From UBA1361 sp035647455 (GTDB lineage Bacteria; Bacillota_I; Bacilli_A; RFN20; CAG-826), in contig DASRNI010000003.1 of assembly GCA_035647455.1 (NCBI GenBank), positions 1 to 22,137 of the forward strand: a stretch of 22,137 bases of DNA. Reading direction: 5' to 3'. Both the position numbers and the translations under genes were made by a program. Shown here one piece after another: positions 14,933-22,137 of this stretch. Positions within the stretch are counted from its first letter, which is position 1. Every line of letters begins with the position of its first letter. The notes under the pieces are model-generated. The model ran no database searches. It was not told the DNA's origin and saw only the letters and a list, made by a program, of their open reading frames with translations.

Positions 14933-16061
14933 TTGTTACTCCATCGATCTTTTTAACATAACAAATACGCTTTTTATGATTAATATGATCAAAATTTTTC
15001 CAAAGTCCTTGGACTTCTTTATTCCATTCAAGTTGTGGCCCCGTTTCAGCATACTCAATTTTATCTTCAATCGCGTTTTCCAGTATTTGTTCAAGAATTA
15101 AATTGACAATGCCGCTATTTTTGAGTTCTGGTTCAATCGCAACAAGCAGTAAATCAAGTTGCTTCGAGCGCTTAAGTGCGCGTAAGAAACGCGGGAAACC
15201 AAACGGGAAGAGTTTTCCATTAATCTTTTTAAGCGCGAAGACAGGCGACGGGATCGCAAGACCAAAGGCGACGAGTTCTTCGGCTTCATTAACAATTACA
15301 CTTAAGTAGCGCACATTAATAAGTGGATAATACTGTTTCCCCAAGACATCCATTAAGTTTTCGTCAATAGGAACGTAACCGTATAGATGCGCGTACGCAG
15401 TGTTCATCAGACTCAGCGCAGCGCGGACGTACGGTTTAATTTCGCGTTTATGTTTAAACTTTTTCACTTTAACTTTATAACGCTTTTTAATGTGTTCATT
15501 AATTTTCTTGTACCGTGGGTCAACTTTTTCGGGAATAAAGATCCGGTGCTCGACCCAGACAGCGTCTTCAATAAAGCCAAGCTTCACTAAATGATCTTTA
15601 TAATACGGAAAATGGTAAAACGTCGCGAACATATTCATATATTCAAAGCCTTCCACTAGTAGCCCTTCTTTATCTTGGTCGCTATAGCCGAGCGGCCCGA
15701 CGATTTCAGTCATCCCGTTTTCTTTTCCCCACGCTTCAACCGCGGCGATGAGTGCTTTTGTAACGTTAATGTCATCAATCATATCGATCCGGTTAAAACG
15801 AACTCGTTTGCGGTTATACTTCTTATTCGCATAGTTACTTATAATCCCGGCAATCCGGCCGACAATTTTATTATCTTGATACGCAAGAAAAATTTTAAAA
15901 TCGCACCACGCACTCGCCGGATTTAGTTCTGGGGTAAGATTGACAATTTCATCTTCAAAAATATACGGCGAAAAAGGTTCAACACCTTTAAAAAGTTCCA
16001 AAGGGTAATTTATAAAAGCATGGAGTTCTTTTTTTGTTGTGACTTCTTTAACTTTAATCAT
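14916..16061 (-). CDS. GNAT-fold protein of unknown substrate (YghO-like)
   Basis: A 381-residue cytoplasmic protein of a widespread but uncharacterised family. The beginning (FINYPLELFKG, then FKIFLAYQDNKIVGRIAGIISNYANKKY) matches the N-terminal strands of a GNAT acetyltransferase fold. It is followed by IVGPLGYSDQDKEGLLVEGF and FYHFPYYKDHLVKLGF, segments typical of these YghO-like proteins. The reaction is not known. AAGGAAAC upstream supports the start. It precedes and overlaps the calcium-type ATPase gene, so the two form an operon, but no functional link is evident. Confidence 0.75.
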   Translation of the reverse strand: MIKVKEVTTKKELHAFINYPLELFKGVEPFSPYIFEDEIVNLTPELNPASAWCDFKIFLAYQDNKIVGRIAGIISNYANKKYNRKRVRFNRIDMIDDINVTKALIAAVEAWGKENGMTEIVGPLGYSDQDKEGLLVEGFEYMNMFATFYHFPYYKDHLVKLGFIEDAVWVEHRIFIPEKVDPRYKKINEHIKKRYKVKVKKFKHKREIKPYVRAALSLMNTAYAHLYGYVPIDENLMDVLGKQYYPLINVRYLSVIVNEAEELVAFGLAIPSPVFALKKINGKLFPFGFPRFLRALKRSKQLDLLLVAIEPELKNSGIVNLILEQILENAIEDKIEYAETGPQLEWNKEVQGLWKNFDHINHKKRICYVKKIDGVTNEKKK

Positions 16062-16101
16062 AGTTTTCGTTTCCTTATTTAATTAACACTTTAACAATTT
16101 T

Positions 16102-16131
16102 AGCATATTCAAATATTATTTGAATAGTTAA
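16102..16131 (-). promoter_or_regulatory. Promoter with a palindrome in its spacer
   Basis: On the minus strand, TTAACT (16131-16126), an 18-base spacer and TATGCT (16107-16102) precede the GNAT/ATPase operon. The palindrome ATTCAAAT-ATT-ATTTGAAT (16107-16125) fills the spacer almost exactly, the expected position for a repressor operator. Both hexamers are only moderate matches. Confidence 0.45.
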
Positions 16132-16151
16132 CGGTTTATGTTTAGCTAGCG

Positions 16152-16628
16152 TTACTCACTAGTCGGGGCCGCTAAATTAACGTACTTCTCGAGCCAAAGC
16201 GTTAAGCCGCTTGCACTAGTAAACGCCCCAGCATGCTCGCTTTTCGTTGGATCTAAATGCGTAACATAGCCGCCCTTTTCAAAAAGAAAAAGGGTTGGGA
16301 CAATTGTTGCATAGTTTTTTAGAATCGTTTCCCCGCCACTAAAAGCGTTAATTTTTAAAACAGTAATCTCTTGATCAAGAATAAACTCATTAAGTACCGG
16401 TGTAAACTGGTAACACGCCATACAGCTTTCTAAGTACTGGTAAATAATAAACGAATCTTTCGCGGTCAGCAAGTCGTTAAACTCTTCTTTAGTTACTTCG
16501 GCTAATTCTGCCTTTTCGTAATAGACACTGCTTAAACTAAACTTTGTAATTTGCGGGTCGTTAAAGTTACAACTAAAAAGGAGTGTGCTTATTAAAGCAC
16601 CAAACGCGATTAACTTTTTAAAGCGCAT
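16152..16628 (-). CDS. Thioredoxin-like lipoprotein (CxxC)
   Basis: A 158-residue lipoprotein with lipobox LFSC (Cys20). Its thioredoxin-type active site is CMAC (Cys69 and Cys72) in IIYQYLESCMACYQFTPVL, with a likely cis-proline in ATIVPTLFLFEKGGYV. It probably acts as an extracytoplasmic thiol-disulfide reductase. I chose ATG 16628 because GAGGA (16638-16634) lies five bases upstream; a start six codons earlier lacks a site. The chosen start overlaps the end of the rhodanese-like lipoprotein gene by 11 bases, so the two are translationally coupled and likely work on the same sulfur substrate outside the membrane. Confidence 0.82.
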   Translation of the reverse strand: MRFKKLIAFGALISTLLFSCNFNDPQITKFSLSSVYYEKAELAEVTKEEFNDLLTAKDSFIIYQYLESCMACYQFTPVLNEFILDQEITVLKINAFSGGETILKNYATIVPTLFLFEKGGYVTHLDPTKSEHAGAFTSASGLTLWLEKYVNLAAPTSE

Positions 16629-17289
16629 GCAGTTCCTCAAAGACAATATTTATTTTACTAACACGGTGAAAAGCGTACGTTACAAGACCATCTTCGTTTG
16701 TTTCTTTAACCGGGACGTCATTTGGACCAACATAATTCCAATAGCAACCTACGTTATAGATTTTCTGTTCGTCGTAACCTAAGTTAATTAAAAACTCTTT
16801 CGTCCACTGTGCGTAACCGCCACCGCCACACATGACAAAGATATATTTATCGGTCGGGAAGACTTCGCTGATGATATTTAAACTTTCCTTGTAGTTTGGC
16901 AAGTACTTACTTGTGCTTTCGTCGTAACTAAAAAGTGTGGGTCCGTTATATCCTTCACCAATTTCAGGTGGTAAGTCACCAAGCGGGGCAATATACGGAT
17001 AGCCAAACGCTTTAAAGCCTTTAATAAAACCAGAAAGAAAGCGGTCACCACCAATTGCTTCATAGTTCGCCGGATCGACCAGCATCCGCATATCAAAGTA
17101 CACCGTATCTTTGCGGTTTAAATGTTTATCTAATGTACTACTTGTGTCGCTTTCACTAAGCGGGAAAACATTAATATTTTTATCAATTCCAAACTGTCCC
17201 CAAAAGCCATCAATTACTTCGGGCTTTGGTAAAGCTTTTTGACAACTACTTAATAATAAAAGCGGAATAAAGAAAACTGTCTTTTTCAT
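16618..17289 (-). CDS. Rhodanese-like lipoprotein
   Basis: A 223-residue lipoprotein with lipobox LSSC (Cys16). The C-terminal half looks like a rhodanese domain: VYFDMRML (63-70) for the family's early Asp/Arg motif, then the catalytic loop FVMCGGGGYAQW with Cys154, followed by LGYDEQKIYNVGCYWNY, the usual glycine/tryptophan ending. Rhodaneses move sulfur as a cysteine persulfide; here the loop is glycine-rich and lacks the arginine common in sulfurtransferases, so the substrate may differ. The second of two adjacent ATGs (17289) is preferred because AGGAGG is six bases away, but 17292 is possible. Coupling to a thioredoxin-like lipoprotein suggests that it reduces the persulfide. Confidence 0.72.
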   Translation of the reverse strand: MKKTVFFIPLLLLSSCQKALPKPEVIDGFWGQFGIDKNINVFPLSESDTSSTLDKHLNRKDTVYFDMRMLVDPANYEAIGGDRFLSGFIKGFKAFGYPYIAPLGDLPPEIGEGYNGPTLFSYDESTSKYLPNYKESLNIISEVFPTDKYIFVMCGGGGYAQWTKEFLINLGYDEQKIYNVGCYWNYVGPNDVPVKETNEDGLVTYAFHRVSKINIVFEELHAL

Positions 17290-17341
17290 CATTTGCCTCC
17301 TTTTCTTTGTGCAAGTTGTTTTATTTCCATAAGTTACTTTT

Positions 17342-17347
17342 ATTATA
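17342..17347 (-). promoter_or_regulatory. -10 element for the rhodanese/thioredoxin pair
   Basis: A perfect TATAAT on the minus strand (17347-17342) lies about 50 bases before the rhodanese-like start codon. No clear -35 was seen. Confidence 0.45.
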
Positions 17348-17373
17348 GCAACAAAAAGAAAGAATGCTGATGA

Positions 17374-17394
17374 TTTTATTATTGAATAATAAAA
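17374..17394 (-). terminator. AT-only hairpin, possible weak terminator
   Basis: A perfect 9-bp inverted repeat, TTTTATTAT and ATAATAAAA with a 3-base loop, lies in the 160-base gap after the endonuclease gene. It has no G/C pairs, so it would be a weak terminator at best, or simply AT-rich spacer. Confidence 0.3.
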
Positions 17395-17449
17395 AAGCTT
17401 TCTTTGTGATAATTAATGAACAATATTCCGATTAAGCTTTTTAATTATA

Positions 17450-19651
17450 TTAAACTTCAGGACGTGTTTTTTTAATCAAAATATAAATAAAAGTGATGAT
17501 TGTTATTAAAGGTGCTAAATAGATGAAGTATTCAATGTTTGCTCCGTCACTTGTTAATTGCTGTGAACTTACATCAAGACCACTGATAAAATGTTCTAAA
17601 CCGTACTTATTAACGATTAACTTGTAACGGGCTAACGCGTGGCTTACACTACTTCCTTCAGCGTTCGGAGTGCTACTTGTAATAACGCTCTTAACGGCGC
17701 CGTTTAAAGCGTTATAGCGTGTTACTTCGTCTGGCCAAACATTCGTTAAGTTACTCGCGTCACTAAGTGCACAGCCGTTACTTGTATTCGCTAAAAAGAG
17801 CATTGCCCAGTTAGTGGCTCGTTCTTCATTTGTTACTTCATTGCTAACTTCACCGTAAAAAAGTTCAATCGCTTGGAGGACAAGCCGTTTGCTTGTTTTA
17901 ATTTCAATGTAAGTTGTTGGCGCACTAAACGTAACTTCAAAGGGCGTCCCGTCACTTGGAAAACTGTACTGCGTCCCAAATGTGCCCTGTAAGACTGTTT
18001 CATTACTGCTCCCTTTAATGCTAGTTAATGTATCACCTTGCCCGGAAAGATTAAAGGTAAGTTTGATTTTATTTGTGTAATATTCACTCTTAAAATTAAG
18101 CCGTAACGTTCCCGCCCCACTACTTGTGCCAATCGCGATCCCTGAACCACGTGGTAAGTAAACGTTTGTTGCGGTAGCACTACTTACAACACTCTCACCA
18201 AAGCCCCTAATACTTCCTTCACCGTTATTAATAAAGTTTGTCGGACTGTTATTAAGTTTCCCACCATTGTTATCACTTGCACTATGGCCATAGTTAGCAG
18301 TAACACTTGTTTCGGGTAAACTAGTAACAACATTAATAAGCCGACTCTTCGTAAAGTTTCCTTCACTTGTTATTGCCGTTAGTACCGCTTTACCAGCGTT
18401 ATGCGCGGTCAGGAGGCCGCTACTATTAACTGTGAAAACATGTGGGTCACTCGAAAGATAACTAATTACTTTATTTGTTGCGTTACTTGGAATGACGCTT
18501 CCTGCACTATTTTCCGTTGTTCCTTTAAGGAGTAACAAGTCACTTGTCTCAAATTCTAAACCTGTTACCGCTATTGGATCGTTTGTCACATTAATTGTGA
18601 CATAAGCTTTTTTTGTTGTGTCGCTTGTTGAAGTAACCGTTACGGTTGATGTTCCAACCGCTTTTCCAGTCACTACGCCACTAGCGTTAACAGTTGCAAC
18701 ATTTGTGTTACTTGAAACGTAACTTAAGCCTTGCGGGGCGTTACTTGGTAAGACACTTGCGTTAACACTAACCGTTTCATTAACTTGAACGGTGAGGTTA
18801 GTCGTCGGGACAGTGACACTTGCGACTTCTGCCGGGTTATAAGCGTCACATATATTTCGTGTTGTCGCGTTCGTGTCGCCCCAAATCTTACAAGCATAGT
18901 CCGGTCGATCAATAAACGGGTTACGGTTATAATCAAGCGACTTGTCGAGCGTTTCATTACGAATAATTTCTGTTTGGTCAACTGGGTACTCAAAGTTCCA
19001 CCGGAGAAGGTCGCTAAGCTTGCCCATTTGCCCGCCGTTACCTGTGCCACTTACAAAACCTTTATCTTCAATTGTCAGTCCTTGGCTTTTCCCAATCACC
19101 GCACTATAAAAGATAATCCGTGCACTAATCCCGCGGTACTTTGGATTACTAAATTCGGCGGGATCCCAGCCGTCTTGCGGGTTATCACTAAAATAAGCGT
19201 TCTCGCGCGCACTATTTTCACTTGTCAGTGTCGGACGGACCATATGCGGGTCGTTATCAACTTTACCGCCGCCGTGGCTATTTGGCCACGTGTGTTCACG
19301 GTTCATCCCAACATAACCTTTAACTGGCGTGCCGCTATAGAAACTAACAATATAGCCGTCATATGGCCGTAAAGGATCGACATCAATATAAGGAAATGCT
19401 GTTGTTTGCATCGAAGTATACGCAAATGTTCGACCGCGTTCTGCTTTAAGGCGCGTTTCTAAAGCACTTGCTAAACTGTTCCCGGTTAAGCTTTCACTAA
19501 TAGTGCTGTAATAGTTATTAATATAACTTTCACTTGATTCTGTTGTTAAAATTGTTACATTTGCCTTTGCGGCGATTGGTGCTCTTGTTTGAGCGAAAAT
19601 TACACTAAAGAGTGTAAGAAAAAATAGAGACTTTATTTTGCGCATTTTCAT
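17450..19651 (-). CDS. Secreted, membrane-anchored endonuclease I with Big2 domains
   Basis: A surface nuclease of 733 residues. A signal peptide covers about 1-30. The endonuclease I domain (about 40-270) has the catalytic segment NREHTWPNSHGGG (118-129 area), then DPHMVRPT and YNRNPFIDRPDYACKIWG; such enzymes degrade extracellular DNA and RNA. Two Big2 immunoglobulin-like domains follow (about 277-355 and 362-441), with the typical VTGKAVGTSTVTVT ending in the first. Next is a beta-rich region (about 445-600), then a small helical module (609-690) and a C-terminal membrane helix (707-726) with a basic tail. There is no LPxTG motif. The start is ATG 19651, or 19645 two codons later; the ribosome binding site is weak. 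The likely job is nutrient scavenging from host or environmental nucleic acid. Confidence 0.88.
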   Translation of the reverse strand: MKMRKIKSLFFLTLFSVIFAQTRAPIAAKANVTILTTESSESYINNYYSTISESLTGNSLASALETRLKAERGRTFAYTSMQTTAFPYIDVDPLRPYDGYIVSFYSGTPVKGYVGMNREHTWPNSHGGGKVDNDPHMVRPTLTSENSARENAYFSDNPQDGWDPAEFSNPKYRGISARIIFYSAVIGKSQGLTIEDKGFVSGTGNGGQMGKLSDLLRWNFEYPVDQTEIIRNETLDKSLDYNRNPFIDRPDYACKIWGDTNATTRNICDAYNPAEVASVTVPTTNLTVQVNETVSVNASVLPSNAPQGLSYVSSNTNVATVNASGVVTGKAVGTSTVTVTSTSDTTKKAYVTINVTNDPIAVTGLEFETSDLLLLKGTTENSAGSVIPSNATNKVISYLSSDPHVFTVNSSGLLTAHNAGKAVLTAITSEGNFTKSRLINVVTSLPETSVTANYGHSASDNNGGKLNNSPTNFINNGEGSIRGFGESVVSSATATNVYLPRGSGIAIGTSSGAGTLRLNFKSEYYTNKIKLTFNLSGQGDTLTSIKGSSNETVLQGTFGTQYSFPSDGTPFEVTFSAPTTYIEIKTSKRLVLQAIELFYGEVSNEVTNEERATNWAMLFLANTSNGCALSDASNLTNVWPDEVTRYNALNGAVKSVITSSTPNAEGSSVSHALARYKLIVNKYGLEHFISGLDVSSQQLTSDGANIEYFIYLAPLITIITFIYILIKKTRPEV

Positions 19652-19694
19652 TTTCTTTCTTCTTCGATATTAAATTAAATTTCTTTCTGAAATT

Positions 19695-19700
19695 ATTATA
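19695..19700 (-). promoter_or_regulatory. -10-like element before the endonuclease gene
   Basis: TATAAT on the minus strand (19700-19695), about 45 bases before the start. No matching -35. Confidence 0.35.
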
Positions 19701-19762
19701 TAACAAATAACAAAAAATAATGTTGGAAAATATATAAAACTAATAAAAAGTGCTGCTAATTA

Positions 19763-20308
19763 CTAAATGGCGATTTTTTTGATTTCAGGAAAGTTATTGA
19801 GCACAGTTAAAGCATTACTTAAACCAATCCGGTTTACGTTACTTGCTGCGCTTAATTTTTTCTTAGTCACCCGCTTAATAGCGGCCGTTTCAAGAAACTT
19901 AATCGCCATCTTTTTCTTCACGCTTTTCTTAACTTCTTTGCCCCACAGTACTTCTTCGATATTGCGCACAAACCAGATAAGATGATACTCTCGTTCGCGA
20001 GCGTACGCTGTCACTTCGCGAACAAACTGCTTATCTTGATAATCTTTATGCGCATTATCTTTATCAAAAACATGAATAACAAAAGACGCACCACCAGTAA
20101 ACTTTTTGTAGTCGCGCGTTAGCTTTTCAATTTTACTCCGCACTTTACCCGTGCGATAATTGTTTTTTCCCGCTAAATAAATAAAAGAGATCCGGTTTTC
20201 ACCAAGCGTATAGTAATAATTTAAAATTGCGCGAATATACATCTCATCGCTTTGTACTTCTCGCGTTGTCTCAACAATAAAAATTAACTGAATTTCATTT
20301 TGCGTCAC
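19763..20308 (-). CDS. RloB/TOPRIM-like protein, partner of the AAA ATPase
   Basis: A 181-residue protein with a TOPRIM-like layout. There is a beta-strand ending in an acid (LIFIVETT, Glu13), an acidic helix (SDEMYIRAIL), a DxD motif after a strand (IHVFDKDNA, Asp82 and Asp84), and IWFVRNIEEVLWG (111-123), which resembles the SNPxFExWLL block of RloB. The glycine that normally follows the first Glu in TOPRIM folds is replaced by Thr. Proteins of this type are nucleases or nucleic-acid-binding effectors paired with an ATPase sensor. The start chosen is GTG 20308 with GGAG nine bases upstream; TTG 20323 is an alternative. It overlaps the ATPase gene, so the two are coupled. The function is an inference from family and context. 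Confidence 0.65.
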   Translation of the reverse strand: MTQNEIQLIFIVETTREVQSDEMYIRAILNYYYTLGENRISFIYLAGKNNYRTGKVRSKIEKLTRDYKKFTGGASFVIHVFDKDNAHKDYQDKQFVREVTAYAREREYHLIWFVRNIEEVLWGKEVKKSVKKKMAIKFLETAAIKRVTKKKLSAASNVNRIGLSNALTVLNNFPEIKKIAI

Positions 20309-21611
20309 TCGTAAACACTCCAATGAAACTTTCCGCAGTAACGTTAAACGGCAGTTTTTTAATCATCCCACGATGATAAACATTCGCCGGTGAATAATTC
20401 CCAATTTGTGTCCAAGGTGTAAGTGTGCCAGAAATCGAAAGAAAATCAAGCGCGTTTTTCTTTGTCTTTAAAAGATCCATCGGGGAAGCGTTGTGCGTTG
20501 TGAAAATAAGTTGTCCTTTTGCGTACTTCATAACGTACTCAATAAGTTTTACGAGATAAACATCATTAATATGTGTATCGAGTTCATCAAGCGCTAAAAT
20601 GGCGCCATTGTTAAGTCTTTTGAGGACATCAAAAAGGTCGTAAATCTTTTTAATCCCGACACTTTCTAGTTCTAAGTCAATTTTATAATGCTCGTACTCA
20701 ATATATTCATTAACATCGTAATATTCATTATCGCCCCGCGCAAGAACAAGCTTCTTCTCATAACTTAAACGTTTAATGTTTGGTTTAAAGATTTTAAGAA
20801 AAGCTTCTTTCTGTTTTAAAGTTTGTTTGTAAAGCGCAAGTTCATCACGATGAATTCGGCGGAAATTAAACCGGTCTTCATGTAAACTTGCTGCGCTTGT
20901 TATAATATCACTAAACATATGTGCTTCTTTTAAATGTTCTTCTCGTTTCCGGAAAAAAAGTGTAAACTTTGTGTCACGTGTATCGAGAATTGCCAAGAGC
21001 CTTTCGGCAAATGTGAAAAATGGGGCGATAAGTGGCACAAACTCTTCGAGCCCGCTTACGTCTTCATGAACAAAAACACGTTCGCCAAGTAAACTTAAAA
21101 AGGAAGACTTATCGAGTAAATTAAGAAATTCACGGTCGGTTACTTCATTAGGAAACTGTTCAACAATCTTGCCGTGTTCGGTTTTAAGTAAAATGTTTTC
21201 TTTCGCATATTCATGCGCACGATAACTATATTTTTCTCTATTTAAAAAGAAACGACCTTGCGCATATTTGATTTGTGTTTCATACGTATAAAGTAGAATC
21301 TTGCCTTTACTTACTTCCGCGAAAAAGTTGAGATGAAAGTCAATTGATTCACTTTCCTTATTTAAGAGTGTAGCTAGTGTGCGTAACGTTTGTGAATCTT
21401 GTAAAAAGTTTGGGTTCATTAATACATATTTCAAAGTCGACAAAGCGTAAATAATCGCCGTTTTACCGCTGCCATTAGGCCCATAAATTGCTTTAACATT
21501 ATTATCAAGTTCGTCGAAACTTTTCACCTCTTTATTTGCAAATGTTAATTCAATTGGTGCTTTTAAGTTTTTAACACCTTGAATTTTAAAATCTCGTAAA
21601 AAAATGCGCAT
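20295..21611 (-). CDS. AAA15/RloA-like ATPase
   Basis: A 438-residue P-loop protein of the SMC/ABC-like AAA15 group. Walker A GPNGSGKT is at 44-51, Walker B ILALDELD at 338-345, and the following strand ends in IFTTHN (369-374), the H-loop equivalent. A long helical, charged middle region (about 150-310) separates them. A segment LELESVGIKKIYDLF near 313-327 fits the ABC-signature position. The C-terminus ends with a conserved-looking block (GNYSPANVYHRG, LPFNVTAESFIGVF). Such ATPases commonly gate a nuclease encoded next door in phage-defence systems. The start ATG follows AAAGGAGAG. Codon use resembles the neighbours, so recent transfer is not evident. Confidence 0.8.
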   Translation of the reverse strand: MRIFLRDFKIQGVKNLKAPIELTFANKEVKSFDELDNNVKAIYGPNGSGKTAIIYALSTLKYVLMNPNFLQDSQTLRTLATLLNKESESIDFHLNFFAEVSKGKILLYTYETQIKYAQGRFFLNREKYSYRAHEYAKENILLKTEHGKIVEQFPNEVTDREFLNLLDKSSFLSLLGERVFVHEDVSGLEEFVPLIAPFFTFAERLLAILDTRDTKFTLFFRKREEHLKEAHMFSDIITSAASLHEDRFNFRRIHRDELALYKQTLKQKEAFLKIFKPNIKRLSYEKKLVLARGDNEYYDVNEYIEYEHYKIDLELESVGIKKIYDLFDVLKRLNNGAILALDELDTHINDVYLVKLIEYVMKYAKGQLIFTTHNASPMDLLKTKKNALDFLSISGTLTPWTQIGNYSPANVYHRGMIKKLPFNVTAESFIGVFTSDAK

Positions 21612-21637
21612 AATCCTTTTCTCTCCTTTACATATAC

Positions 21638-21666
21638 ATAATATAATAATATTATAGTGCGGTCAA
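21638..21666 (-). promoter_or_regulatory. Promoter of the ATPase/RloB-like operon
   Basis: On the minus strand, TTGACC (21666-21661) and TATTAT (21643-21638) are separated by exactly 17 bases, each a 5/6 match to the vegetative consensus. The leader would be about 20 nt and carries the AAAGGAGAG ribosome binding site. This is the best promoter in the window. Confidence 0.65.
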
Positions 21667-21742
21667 CGGTAAATTAACATATTGTTAAATTTTCTTTTAT
21701 AATAATTTTTTACTACATCTTTATGTTTGCCTTTCCACAATA

Positions 21743-21773
21743 TTAAAAAGGGACTAACATCTGTTAGCCCCTT
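21743..21773 (-). terminator. Rho-independent terminator
   Basis: Read on the minus strand, an 11-bp stem (AAGGGGCTAAC with GTTAGTCCCTT, one G-U pair) closes a 4-base AGAT loop and is followed by TTTTT. It ends the partial surface-protein gene just upstream and insulates the ATPase/RloB-like operon. Confidence 0.88.
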
Positions 21774-21796
21774 AAGTAAATTATCGTTATTGTTAT

Positions 21797-22137
21797 TTAG
21801 CTATATTGTTTCTTTTTACTAATGAAGTAATAACCTACGAGTGTAGTTATACTAAACAAACTAATGATAACGGCAGTTGTTAGCGGTGCTTTTGTTGGTG
21901 TAACTGTTGGTGATCCTACGAGCCAAGCATCTAGTTCAGCAAGAGAATTAAATCCGTTTGCAATCACCCAGTTAAGGAAACGTGCATGTGCATCATTAAA
22001 ATCAGCATGTTCTTGAAAAGCTTTTTGTGCATCATAACTCAATTCTTCCCACATTAATGCTGCTTCAATAAACTTTTCACCACATTCTTCTTCATCGCGT
22101 TCCGCATCCATCATCCAGTCAGCAAAAACTTTTGCGT
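21797..22137 (-). CDS. C-terminal end of a membrane-anchored surface protein (cut by right edge)
   Basis: The frame stays open to the end of the window, so the start lies outside; about 113 residues are visible. They contain a helical module (AKVFADWMMDAE, then WEELSYDAQKAF and AHARFLNWVIANGF), a TP-rich linker (TVTPTKAP), a membrane helix (AVIISLFSITTLVGYYF) and the basic end SKKKQYS. The helical module matches the one before the anchor of the endonuclease at 17450-19651 in layout: A-x-x-W near the start, a cysteine, a second W, and A-x-A-R-Y/F-x-x-x-V-x-x-x-G near the end. It is therefore probably another exported enzyme or adhesin with the same stalk. The catalytic part is not visible. Confidence 0.75.
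   Translation of the reverse strand, partial: AKVFADWMMDAERDEEECGEKFIEAALMWEELSYDAQKAFQEHADFNDAHARFLNWVIANGFNSLAELDAWLVGSPTVTPTKAPLTTAVIISLFSITTLVGYYFISKKKQYS

Noticed and set aside
18785..19372. 195-codon plus-strand open frame
   Set aside because: It lies wholly inside the endonuclease domain on the opposite strand, has low-complexity Cys/Arg/Thr-rich sequence and no ribosome binding site.
17450..19651. LPxTG sortase anchor on the endonuclease
   Set aside because: No LPxTG-like motif precedes the C-terminal helix; only the membrane helix and basic tail are present.
21651..21666. TTGACC followed by TATAAT as a promoter
   Set aside because: These hexamers are only four bases apart; the TATTAT 17 bases from TTGACC is the sensible -10.
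1..22137. Alternative genetic code (TGA as Trp), as in mycoplasmas
   Set aside because: TGA ends natA, potC, potD and the ATPase gene exactly where the next gene starts, and Trp positions use TGG.

Overview
The window looks like chromosomal DNA of an anaerobic, low-GC Gram-positive-type bacterium. Three things suggest this: an oxygen-sensitive class III ribonucleotide reductase, lipoproteins with classical lipoboxes and no sign of an outer membrane, and compact, overlapping genes with AGGAGG-type ribosome binding sites. TGA is used as a stop in several overlapping junctions (for example potC/potD and the ATPase/RloB-like pair), so the genetic code is standard and not the Mycoplasma/Spiroplasma code. 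My best guess is a deep-branching Bacilli/Erysipelotrichia/RF39- or Acholeplasma-like lineage. That placement is inference from protein style only.

Left edge (1-1060): the C-terminal part of a large serine recombinase with codon use unlike the rest, a 35-bp tandem repeat that overlaps its stop codon, then a tRNA-Cys(GCA) with its own terminator on the minus strand. This resembles the edge of a mobile element.

Core (1061-11748): a NatA/NatB-type ABC exporter on the plus strand converges on an nrdD-nrdG operon (anaerobic nucleotide reduction and its activase). Next comes a five-gene minus-strand operon, potA-potB-potC-potD plus a BaiN/HI0933-type flavoprotein, with every junction overlapping. 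The PotD-like binding protein has no lipobox and instead carries a C-terminal membrane anchor.

Middle (11749-17450): a thioredoxin-fold lipoprotein with a CxC active site, apparently read from a leaderless mRNA; a Ca2+-type P-type ATPase in an operon with a GNAT-like protein; and a coupled pair of lipoproteins, one rhodanese-like and one thioredoxin-like with CxxC.

Right part (17450-22137): a secreted, membrane-anchored endonuclease I with two Big2 domains; a two-gene AAA-ATPase plus RloB/TOPRIM-like module that resembles ATPase-nuclease phage-defence systems; and the C-terminal end of another surface protein, which shares a small module and anchor design with the endonuclease. The most interesting signals are the ATPase/RloB-like pair, the recurring C-terminal transmembrane anchoring of exported proteins, and the cluster of extracytoplasmic thiol proteins.
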